Shown piece by piece: positions 1 to 5,727 of a stretch of DNA of 5,727 nucleotides (within the stretch, counting starts at the first letter, position 1; each line of letters begins with the position of its first letter). The stretch is taken from contig CAMPIF010000311.1 of assembly GCA_946886245.1 (NCBI GenBank), positions 1 to 5,727 of the forward strand. The letters are read 5' to 3'. This DNA is from Ectopseudomonas composti. GTDB lineage: Bacteria; Pseudomonadota; Gammaproteobacteria; Pseudomonadales; Pseudomonadaceae. Under the pieces are notes generated by a model. That model did not search any database. It was not told the DNA's origin and worked only from the letters and a program-made list of their open reading frames with translations. A program made the translations under genes and the position numbers.

Positions 1-793
1 ACACACGGGCGAGAATGCCCATCACACCAAACACGCCTACCAGGCTGCCAGCCAGCAGCGCAGACATGCCCTGCCCGGCGGCGAAGACGCCCAGAAAGGT
101 GATGTAGGCCGATAAAGCCACACCGACACATAGCTGAATCGTCATCAACAACGCCAACGCTCGGCTTGGCCGGATCAGGCCGAAACCTGCCGACTTGCCG
201 GCTGCCGGTCGCGGTGCGATACGCGGCGCGCTCAGTGCCAGCAGCAGGCTCACCGGCACCAGCAGCAACAGCGCCGCGCGCCAGCCGAACTGCAGGGCAA
301 TGCCCGGCAACAGCAGCCCGGCAAACAACGCAGCGACCTGCACCCCTGACTGTTTCAGCCCCATCACCGCGGCTTTTTTTTGCGGCGCCACCCGTTCGGC
401 AATCAGCAGATTGGTCGCCGGATTGCAAAGCGCCTGGGCAATGCCGCACACCGCCATTGCCAGCACCAACCAGGCGAAACCGGGCGCCATACCCATCAGA
501 CCGTAGGCCAGGGCTGTCACCAGAAACAGCAGCAGCAGGGCACGCCGGGAACCCAGACGATTGACCAGAGGACCGGCCCACAGGGACAGCAGCGCGGCGA
601 AACCAAAGGCGCTCATGGTCAGGTAGCCGAGCCAGGCCGGCGCTACGCCAAAATCCGCCACGAGGAACGGGCCGAGGGTGCCGATGGCATAGAAGATCAG
701 CATCGGCAGTGCCATTGCGCCAGCCAGCACGGCGCGCAGCATCCCGGCCACCAGCAGGCTGTCGGCCGGCGGCGGGGAAACAGTCGGCGTCAT
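1..793 (-). CDS. Major facilitator superfamily transporter, N-terminal 264 residues (3' end outside window)
   Basis: The minus-strand frame is open from ATG 793 to the window start. It encodes a very hydrophobic protein with about eight predicted membrane segments in the visible part (roughly residues 21-47, 53-75, 85-103, 107-129, 146-168, 170-189, 213-238 and 243-263). 'GPLVNRLGSRR' (74-84), between segments 2 and 3, matches MFS motif A. 'LKQSGVQ' (146-152) at the start of segment 5 is also common in MFS proteins. The charged stretch at about 190-212 fits the central cytoplasmic loop between the two six-helix halves. A complete protein would have about 400 residues, so about one third is missing. 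It starts 9 bp after the dehydrogenase stop with a strong GAGGTGA RBS. Its place at the end of the biosynthetic run suggests export of the product or uptake of a precursor, but direction and substrate cannot be read from the sequence. Confidence 0.9.
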   Translation of the reverse strand, partial: MTPTVSPPPADSLLVAGMLRAVLAGAMALPMLIFYAIGTLGPFLVADFGVAPAWLGYLTMSAFGFAALLSLWAGPLVNRLGSRRALLLLFLVTALAYGLMGMAPGFAWLVLAMAVCGIAQALCNPATNLLIAERVAPQKKAAVMGLKQSGVQVAALFAGLLLPGIALQFGWRAALLLLVPVSLLLALSAPRIAPRPAAGKSAGFGLIRPSRALALLMTIQLCVGVALSAYITFLGVFAAGQGMSALLAGSLVGVFGVMGILARV

Positions 794-797
794 GGCA

Positions 798-804
798 TCA
801 CCTC
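798..804 (-). promoter_or_regulatory. Ribosome binding site (GAGGTGA) of the MFS transporter
   Basis: GAGGTGA overlaps the dehydrogenase stop (TGAGGTGA) and precedes ATG 793 by four bases, or seven counted from GAGG. The dehydrogenase TGA is in the same frame as the transporter, so no earlier in-frame start is possible. Confidence 0.8.
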
Positions 805-2020
805 ATTGCTGCGGCGCAGGAGCGACAACCTGCGAAGGCCAGTCGAAATTCAGGCCATCGGCATGCTCATAGGCCTCCAGCAGGCGACGGCCTGTCGCAC
901 TGATCAGGGCATCGTCGGCACCATCGAGAATGTGTGTGCCGCGTGCCACCCGGTAGATGCCCGACAGCGGCGTCAGGCTGCTCAGTCCTTCAGCGCCGTA
1001 TATCTGAATCGCCGAATCCACCGCCCGACTGAGCGCCTGAGATGCGGCGATCTTGGCCAGATTGACCTCGATGCTGTTCGCCACCCCCGCGTCGAACTTG
1101 CGCGCGGCATCGCGCAGCAGACAGCGCGCGCTGGCAATCGCCTGATAAGCCTCGAACACGCGCAGGCGTACCAATTGCTTGTCGCCCAAGCGCGCCAGCT
1201 CACCACGCGCCGAGCGGATGCGCGTGCACATCAGGTCGAAGCTGCGCTGCGCCAGCCCCAGCCAGTGCACGGCACGCAGCAGACGACCAAGACCGAGGCG
1301 TTCATGCATCAGCGCCAGCCCGGCGCCGGATTGCCCGAGCAGGTTGTCGCGGGGCACGCGCACAGCGTCGAAGACAACCTCGCACTGGCCCTGGAAGCGG
1401 CCGAGGATGTCCACCTGACGGGCGATGGCAAAGCCCGGCGCATCGGTGGGCACCAGGATCATCGACAGCGCCCCGTCTACGCCGGCGCCTTCGGTGCGCG
1501 CCACGACAGTGACGAAGGAGGCACGGTCGGCCCGGCAGATGAACCACTTGCGCCCATCCAGGCGCCAATGCTCGCCCTCCAGAGTGGCCGTGGTGGTGAT
1601 GGTTGCGGGGATCGAGCCGATGCTCTCGGGTTCGGACATGCCATAGGCGGACACCGCTTCTGCGGCAAGCAGCGGCACGAGGAAGGCGTTGCGGATATGT
1701 GCACCGCCGTGGCGTGTCAGCATGTGCGTGTCGAGGGCAAGCTCCGTGCCGAAGATTGCCCCGCCATACTCGGAGCGTCCTTCCTGCTCGGCCACCGCCA
1801 GGTATGCTTCGAGGCTGCTGAGACGGCCGGGGTAGAACGACCCCCAAAGCCCCTGTTCGCGGGCTGCAGCGCTCAGTTCGTCCTGGCACGCCAGAGCACT
1901 GGCGCGCGGGCCGGCCAGTTCGGCTTCGCGGGGCACGATACGCTCGTCGACGAACGCCCGGACCCGCTTCGCCAGTGCCTGTGCATCCAGCGCGATGGGG
2001 GATTGCACTGTCAGGTTCAT
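803..2020 (-). CDS. Acyl-CoA dehydrogenase-family flavoprotein
   Basis: The protein has 405 residues, close to the usual 380-410 of FAD-dependent acyl-CoA dehydrogenases. It shows 'YGMSEPESIGS' (126-136) in place of the usual TEPxxGSD, 'LDGRKWFI' (154-161), 'VVFDAVRVPRDNLLG' (215-229), 'RLGLGRLLRAVHWLGLAQRSFDLM' in two adjoining parts (241-264), 'IQIYGAEGL' (338-346) and 'THILDGADDAL' (362-372). The helix at 241-264 and the DGADD segment resemble the ACAD10/ACAD11-like subgroup. The medium-chain catalytic glutamate position carries D366, and the isovaleryl-type position appears to be G245. The family makes alpha-beta double bonds in acyl thioesters; here it may desaturate or aromatise a CoA- or carrier-linked precursor (inference). 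ATG 2020 is chosen over an upstream in-frame TTG (2059) because GAGGA lies seven bases before it and it starts 10 bp after the ligase stop. Confidence 0.9.
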   Translation of the reverse strand: MNLTVQSPIALDAQALAKRVRAFVDERIVPREAELAGPRASALACQDELSAAAREQGLWGSFYPGRLSSLEAYLAVAEQEGRSEYGGAIFGTELALDTHMLTRHGGAHIRNAFLVPLLAAEAVSAYGMSEPESIGSIPATITTTATLEGEHWRLDGRKWFICRADRASFVTVVARTEGAGVDGALSMILVPTDAPGFAIARQVDILGRFQGQCEVVFDAVRVPRDNLLGQSGAGLALMHERLGLGRLLRAVHWLGLAQRSFDLMCTRIRSARGELARLGDKQLVRLRVFEAYQAIASARCLLRDAARKFDAGVANSIEVNLAKIAASQALSRAVDSAIQIYGAEGLSSLTPLSGIYRVARGTHILDGADDALISATGRRLLEAYEHADGLNFDWPSQVVAPAPQQ

Positions 2021-2027
2021 ATACAGG

Positions 2028-2032
2028 TCCTC
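2028..2032 (-). promoter_or_regulatory. Ribosome binding site (GAGGA) of the acyl-CoA dehydrogenase
   Basis: GAGGA overlaps the ligase stop codon (TGAGGA) and lies seven bases before ATG 2020. It favours this start over the upstream in-frame TTG at 2059. Confidence 0.8.
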
Positions 2033-3680
2033 AGCAGGCAATGCCTGCACCGCTTTCAAGAAACGCGACTTCGGCAGCCAGTGCTTTCTTGTCCACCTTG
2101 CCGGCCGGACTCAGTGGCAGTTGCCGGTAGAAACGCAGGTACTCGGGCAGCTTGTTCACCTCCAGGCCTTGCTGTCGCAGGTAATCGGTCAGCTCGGCAA
2201 GGGAGAGGCGCGACGCACCCTGGCGCAGGGTCACGCAGATGCACACACGCTGGCCAAGGTCAGGGTCGGGCACCGGCACACAGGCTGCACAGACCACGTC
2301 GGGGTGGCCGGTGGCGAGCATTTCGATCTGCACCGGACTGACGTTCTGCCCGCCACGGATGATGATGTCCTTCTTGCGTCCAGCCAGTACCAGATAACCC
2401 TCTCGGTCGATGTAACCGAGATCACCGGTACACACCCAGCCTTCGGCATCGCGATAACGGGCGTCGAGTTCCGGTGCGTTGACGTACTGCATCGGACTCA
2501 ACGGCCCGCGCGCCTTGATCTCACCGACCTCTCCCGACGGCAGGGCGCTGCCCTGCTCGTCGACGATGCGGATTTCGCAGACGCTCGGGTTGGGCCGCCC
2601 CACACTGCGCAGCACGACCTCCAGCGGATCGTCCAGGGTGTTGTGGCAGTTCACTCCATCGGCCGAGCCATACAGGCTGATGAAGCCACAGCCGAACGCC
2701 TCGACGCAGCGGCGTACGCTGGTTTCATCGATCAGCGAACCGCCGCTGATTAGGCCGATCAGGCTGGAGGTGTCCACCTCGGCCAGCAGCGGATCGGCCG
2801 CGATGCGCTGGAACATGGTGGGCACACCCAGGATGTGCGTGGGCCGCAGGGTCTCGATGGCGCGAATCGCTGCCGCAACGTCGAACTTCGGCAGAATCAC
2901 GATGGAGCCGCCGAGCCAGGACAGGATGCCGAAGGTGGCGGAGGAACCGAATGACGAGCCCAGGGGAACCAGATACATGCCCCGAAAGCTCTTGCCATCG
3001 TCATGCAGACGCTGGAGGAAACGACCACGCCCGCCGACCAGGGCATTGTGTGAATACGCCACCAGCTTGGGTTCCGACTCGGTACCGGACGACACCAGCA
3101 GACGCACCGGCGAATCCGGGTTGACCACGGGCAATGTGTCGCTGTCCAGCGGCTCAGCCGCAATCATCTGCTGCAGGGACGACCAGCCAGGTCGAGCCGC
3201 GCCTTCGACGACAAGAATGCGCAGCGACAGCAGGGTCGGACGCAGGGACTCGATCAGCTCGCACAGGTCGATACCGCCGAACTCGGCCGGCACCACCACC
3301 GCCCGTGCATCGCAGCGGCGCAGCAGGGATTCGATATCCAGGCGCCCACGTCCGGGCGGGAACGGCGCCACCACCGCGCCGAGGGCGGCGGCAGCCAGAT
3401 CGATGGCACAGCAGTACCAACTGTTGCTGAGCTGGTAGGCAACCACATCACCCGGCACGATCCCCTGCGCGCGAAAGCCGGCTGCAAGGCGTAACGCGCG
3501 ATCGAGCAGTTCGCGGTAACTGACGTCCTGCTCCGGCGACAGTACGGCGAGCTTTTCGGGATGGCGCTCGGCGTTCTGCCGAAACAGTTGAAACACGGAC
3601 TGGTTCGGGTAGGTGCCATCGTCTGCCCACTTGCGGCGAACGTCCACGGGAACCAGATCGATAATGCCTGCATTGTTCAT
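2031..3680 (-). CDS. AMP-dependent acyl-CoA ligase/acyl-adenylating enzyme (ANL superfamily)
   Basis: The protein has 549 residues, normal for a stand-alone ANL enzyme. Conserved motifs occur in order: the P-loop-like A3 'SSGTESEPK' (197-205, where the family usually has SGTTGxPK), A5 'YGSADG' (337-342, usually YGxTE), A7 'TGD' with D420, the hinge 'AGRKKDIIIRGGQNVSP' (433-449), and A10 'PAGKVDKK' (525-532) with the expected catalytic lysine K528. Family members adenylate a carboxylic acid with ATP and usually pass it to CoA. Here the acceptor could be CoA or the sulfur carrier's thiocarboxylate (inference). The substrate cannot be read from sequence. The ATG at 3680 overlaps the upstream stop as ATGA and has GGAG six bases upstream, which supports this start and translational coupling. 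No methyltransferase domain is fused to it, unlike the bifunctional QbsL of thioquinolobactin synthesis. It could also be a CaiC-like or aromatic-acid CoA ligase. Confidence 0.9.
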   Translation of the reverse strand: MNNAGIIDLVPVDVRRKWADDGTYPNQSVFQLFRQNAERHPEKLAVLSPEQDVSYRELLDRALRLAAGFRAQGIVPGDVVAYQLSNSWYCCAIDLAAAALGAVVAPFPPGRGRLDIESLLRRCDARAVVVPAEFGGIDLCELIESLRPTLLSLRILVVEGAARPGWSSLQQMIAAEPLDSDTLPVVNPDSPVRLLVSSGTESEPKLVAYSHNALVGGRGRFLQRLHDDGKSFRGMYLVPLGSSFGSSATFGILSWLGGSIVILPKFDVAAAIRAIETLRPTHILGVPTMFQRIAADPLLAEVDTSSLIGLISGGSLIDETSVRRCVEAFGCGFISLYGSADGVNCHNTLDDPLEVVLRSVGRPNPSVCEIRIVDEQGSALPSGEVGEIKARGPLSPMQYVNAPELDARYRDAEGWVCTGDLGYIDREGYLVLAGRKKDIIIRGGQNVSPVQIEMLATGHPDVVCAACVPVPDPDLGQRVCICVTLRQGASRLSLAELTDYLRQQGLEVNKLPEYLRFYRQLPLSPAGKVDKKALAAEVAFLESGAGIAC

Positions 3681-5536
3681 GTGAAACTCCAGGGAGACTT
3701 GACCAGGGTGTAGCGCTCGGGGCGCAGACAGGGCGCGATGCGCCCGTCCAGGCGAGCGCTCGACAGGTCTTCAAGTACGGCAGAAGCGACCAGGCCGAAC
3801 GCCTGCAAAAAGTCTTGCCAGGTACGCGCATCGCGCGCCGCCAGGCAATCGATGAGTTGCGCATCGCGCAGGGCCGGCTCCGCATCCAGCGGGCAATCCA
3901 GGGCGTAGCGCAGACGCTCGACGTCGCCTGCGTTGTGGCACTCAAGGGCAAGTTGCCCAGACGCTGTGGGGTAAACCCCGGAAAGCGCCGGTTCGGCGGC
4001 CACCTTGCCGTCACGCTGGGCCACCAGTTCGCGAGTGCACAGCAGGGTTGCTGCGCCGAGCAGCGAGCTGTCGACTCGCCCCGCCTCGCCGCGCAGCTCA
4101 CGGTTGAGCAACGCCACACTGATGCCCTGGGCAGCAATCACGCCACCCAGCACATCCAGCACGGTAAACAGCGACCCGCCTGCACTGGCCGACTGACGGG
4201 CAATCAGGTGGGCGACGCCAGAGTAAGCCTGCACCATGAAGTCGGTGCCGGGCCAAGCCTGCAAACGACGATCCTCGCCCCAGCCACCGGCGTAGGCATA
4301 GATCAGCGCCGGATTGACCCGTGCCAGATCGTCGTGATCCAGCTTCAGCTCGGCAGCCTTGCCTGGCGCCCAGTTGTGCAGAAACACATCGGCCTGGCTG
4401 GCCAGCTCCAGCAGACTGGCGCGGCCCTGGGCTGATTTGATATCCAGTTCGCAGGTCTGCTTGTGGCGATTCAGCGCATCGAAGCGCACCGAGCAACCAT
4501 TGACCAAGGGCGGCATGCCACGTAACGGATCACCGCCGGGCAGTTCGATGCGTATGACCTCGGCGCCCAGCAGCGCCAGCAGATGACCTGCCAGAGGGCC
4601 CTGGATGCGTCGGCAGGACTCGATCACCCGCAGGCCACTGAGGGGCAGATTGCCGTGCTTTTTGGGGCGCCCCGGCGGCAAGCCGCTGCAACCCGGCGTG
4701 AACTGCCAGGGGCCGCACGCCAGCAACTGCGGCAGATCATCGTCGCGCAGGCGCTCACGCAGACTGCGCAGCGGACACACCGACAGCCCGGCCTCGACGC
4801 AGCGCTCGAGAATATCGGCGTAGGACAGCTTCGACAGCGCCTGCATCAACTCCATCGGCATCGGCGCAACCGCTTTGGCGTAGCGCAGCAGAAAAGCATT
4901 CCAGCCTTTGCCAGCCAGTTCTCCAGAAATACCCAGGCCGCTCCAGAAGCGGCGCCAGGGTTCGGCGTCAAGCGTTTCCAGCTCGAACACCACCGCATCG
5001 ACGGAGGTAAATGGCGGACGTTCTTGCGCCGAGACACAGCCGGGCAACAGCCGCTCGGCACCCTCCGGTGCTGTGGCACCGGCCAGGTACTGACCGATGG
5101 CTAACCCTGCGGCACCGGCCAGCGTCACATCCATCTGTCTGCTGGTACAGCCACGCATCTGACCAATGGCGGCGGCAAACAGACCCTGCAGACTCAGGCT
5201 GGCGGCCAGGGTGGAGACATAGTCCACACCCAGCGGGCACGCGCCACCACTTGCACGTCCATGCACGGCCATCAGCCCGGAAGCGGCCTGCACGGTCAAT
5301 TCACTGGCACCTTCGGGACGACCGTCAGCCCAGCCCAGCAGACGGCCGACGATAGGTGAAAGCCCCGGAGCCGCGAAGCGAAAAACCAGCCCATCGGGGT
5401 ATGCGCCCGGCTCGGATACGACGCCGATGCCCAACGCGTGCGCCTGGGTGAGCATGGCCGAGCGTGCCGGCGCAAAGGCTGCCGCGGCATGCTCGAAGGG
5501 GCCGGATAAGGTGCAGTCGTTCAGGGGATAAGTCAT
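3677..5536 (-). CDS. Tandem class III (CaiB/BaiF) CoA-transferase homologue, putative thioacid-cassette component
   Basis: The protein has 619 residues when read from ATG 5536; typical CaiB/BaiF proteins have about 400. Residues 297-619 form a recognisable CaiB unit: 'LSGLRVIE', 'GPLAGHLLALLGAEVIRIE' with 'GGDPLR' (about 312-339), 'NPALIYAYAGGWG' (about 408-420), 'VQAYSG' (435-440), then D461 in 'TVLDVLGG' at the place of the family's catalytic aspartate. Residues about 75-280 look like a second, diverged unit without the N-terminal Rossmann part: 'VQAASGLM' (82-89), D105 in 'GVDYVS', and an end 'GPWQFT' (275-280) that matches the C-terminus 'SPWSFT'. Family members move CoA between acyl groups. 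Here, next to a sulfur carrier and an acyl ligase, the protein resembles the CoA-transferase of thioacid cassettes, so a role in exchanging acyl groups toward a thiocarboxylate is inferred. The start is uncertain: the frame extends to a TTG at 5581, but ATG 5536 is preferred. Only a weak GGTG lies upstream, so translation may depend on coupling. The stop overlaps the next gene's ATG. Confidence 0.85.
   Translation of the reverse strand: MTYPLNDCTLSGPFEHAAAAFAPARSAMLTQAHALGIGVVSEPGAYPDGLVFRFAAPGLSPIVGRLLGWADGRPEGASELTVQAASGLMAVHGRASGGACPLGVDYVSTLAASLSLQGLFAAAIGQMRGCTSRQMDVTLAGAAGLAIGQYLAGATAPEGAERLLPGCVSAQERPPFTSVDAVVFELETLDAEPWRRFWSGLGISGELAGKGWNAFLLRYAKAVAPMPMELMQALSKLSYADILERCVEAGLSVCPLRSLRERLRDDDLPQLLACGPWQFTPGCSGLPPGRPKKHGNLPLSGLRVIESCRRIQGPLAGHLLALLGAEVIRIELPGGDPLRGMPPLVNGCSVRFDALNRHKQTCELDIKSAQGRASLLELASQADVFLHNWAPGKAAELKLDHDDLARVNPALIYAYAGGWGEDRRLQAWPGTDFMVQAYSGVAHLIARQSASAGGSLFTVLDVLGGVIAAQGISVALLNRELRGEAGRVDSSLLGAATLLCTRELVAQRDGKVAAEPALSGVYPTASGQLALECHNAGDVERLRYALDCPLDAEPALRDAQLIDCLAARDARTWQDFLQAFGLVASAVLEDLSSARLDGRIAPCLRPERYTLVKSPWSFT
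3687..3690 (-). promoter_or_regulatory. Ribosome binding site (GGAG) of the ligase
   Basis: GGAG lies six bases before ATG 3680, inside the last codons of the CoA-transferase gene. With the ATGA overlap it fixes the ligase start and points to translational coupling. Confidence 0.75.
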
Positions 5537-5551
5537 AGGTTTCACACCAGA

Positions 5552-5594
5552 GGTTGCGTTGAACCTGGCCTGCCGATGCAACGTTCAAGCAACC
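5552..5594. repeat. Imperfect inverted repeat in the sulfur carrier / CoA-transferase intergenic gap
   Basis: The arms GGTTGC-G-TTGAAC (5552-5564) and GTTCAAGCAACC (5583-5594) pair over 12 bp with one bulged base (5558) and an 18-nt loop. It lies in the 91-bp gap and ends about 15 bases before the CoA-transferase ATG. No T-tract follows on the minus strand, so it does not look like an intrinsic terminator. It may stabilise or process mRNA, or tune translation of the CoA-transferase gene, whose RBS is weak. It could also be chance. Confidence 0.5.
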
Positions 5595-5627
5595 GACAGC
5601 GTGCAAAAGGCGTCCGCAGAACGACGA

Positions 5628-5727
5628 TCAACCGCCCGCAACGGCCGGCAGAATCGTCACCTCATCACCGTCTTTCAGTGCCGTGCCAAGGTTGTCAGCG
5701 AAACGGATGTCGTTGTCGTTCACATAC
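5628..5727 (-). CDS. ThiS/MoaD-family sulfur-carrier protein, C-terminal part (5' end outside window)
   Basis: The open frame enters from the window's right edge and ends at TGA (5630-5628), giving 32 readable residues that finish ...[10 protein letters not shown]. The pattern '[15 protein letters not shown]' followed directly by the stop is the hallmark C-terminus of beta-grasp sulfur carriers (ThiS, MoaD, CysO, QbsE and PdtH types). In the family, an E1-like enzyme adenylates the terminal glycine and converts it to a thiocarboxylate that donates sulfur. The visible part would be roughly the last third of a protein of about 90 residues. The Gly-Gly is the true terminus, so no protease would be needed to expose it. 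Because it lies first in a run with a CoA-transferase homologue and an acyl ligase, a role in natural-product sulfur incorporation is more likely than housekeeping thiamine or molybdopterin synthesis, but that is inference. The start, the RBS and any partner E1 gene are not visible. Confidence 0.88.
   Translation of the reverse strand, partial: YVNDNDIRFADNLGTALKDGDEVTILPAVAGG

Noticed and set aside
2021..2059. N-terminal extension of the dehydrogenase to the TTG at 2059
   Set aside because: It would overlap the end of the ligase without an RBS, while ATG 2020 has GAGGA seven bases upstream.
380..2341. A long plus-strand open frame (653 codons) across the transporter, dehydrogenase and ligase genes
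   Set aside because: It is antisense to genes with clear family motifs. Its translation is rich in Arg, Gln, His and Gly, shows no known domain and has no RBS support. Long antisense frames are common in GC-rich DNA.
1995..3438. Two further plus-strand frames (252 and 319 codons) opposite the ligase
   Set aside because: They are low-complexity shadows of the ligase reading frame with no recognisable motif.
3815..5104. Plus-strand frames of 206 and 173 codons opposite the CoA-transferase
   Set aside because: The opposite strand shows CaiB landmarks throughout, and these frames show no domain or start signal.
5537..5581. N-terminal extension of the CoA-transferase to the TTG at 5581
   Set aside because: TTG is a rare start, there is no RBS before it, and the added residues do not look like part of the fold. 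A GTG at 5545 is also possible but no better supported than ATG 5536.
5552..5594. Intrinsic terminator or sigma-70 promoter in the gap after the sulfur carrier
   Set aside because: The hairpin has an 18-nt loop and no T-tract. TTGAAC could pass as a -35 box but no fitting -10 box follows at 16-18 bases.
1..5727. CRISPR array, tRNA/rRNA, insertion sequence or attachment site
   Set aside because: No regularly spaced repeats, RNA gene signature, transposase frame or terminal inverted repeats were seen; coding sequence fills nearly all the window.

Overview
The window is GC-rich (by eye above 60%) and has the codon use and tight gene packing of a gammaproteobacterium such as Pseudomonas. The genus is inferred from general sequence character, not from a marker gene. 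All supported genes lie on the minus strand and read from high to low coordinates as one compact, operon-like run. Both ends of the run are cut by the window edges.

In transcription order the run holds: (1) the C-terminal third of a ThiS/MoaD-type small sulfur-carrier protein ending exactly in Gly-Gly (5727-5628); (2) a 619-residue class III (CaiB/BaiF) CoA-transferase that looks like a tandem duplication of the CaiB fold (5536-3677); (3) an acyl-AMP/acyl-CoA ligase of the ANL superfamily (3680-2031), which overlaps gene 2 by ATGA; (4) an acyl-CoA dehydrogenase-fold flavoprotein (2020-803), 10 bp downstream; (5) the first 264 residues of a major facilitator superfamily (MFS) transporter (793 to the window start), 9 bp downstream. 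There is no gene-free stretch over 300 bases. The only sizeable gap is 91 bp between genes 1 and 2, and it contains an imperfect inverted repeat.

A sulfur carrier, a class III CoA-transferase and an acyl-adenylating ligase together match the 'thioacid cassette' known from thiocarboxylic-acid natural products: pyridine-2,6-dithiocarboxylate (pdt), thioquinolobactin (qbs) and thioplatensimycin (acyl-CoA synthetase PtmA3 plus type III CoA-transferase PtmU4). The inferred scheme is that the ligase activates a carboxylic acid to acyl-AMP or acyl-CoA, the CoA-transferase homologue mediates exchange of the acyl group, and the carrier's C-terminal thiocarboxylate donates sulfur. The flavoprotein would desaturate or aromatise the scaffold, and the MFS protein would move the product or a precursor. 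The product cannot be named from this window. Scaffold genes, an E1-like activating enzyme and any JAMM protease would be expected upstream of 5727 or downstream of position 1.
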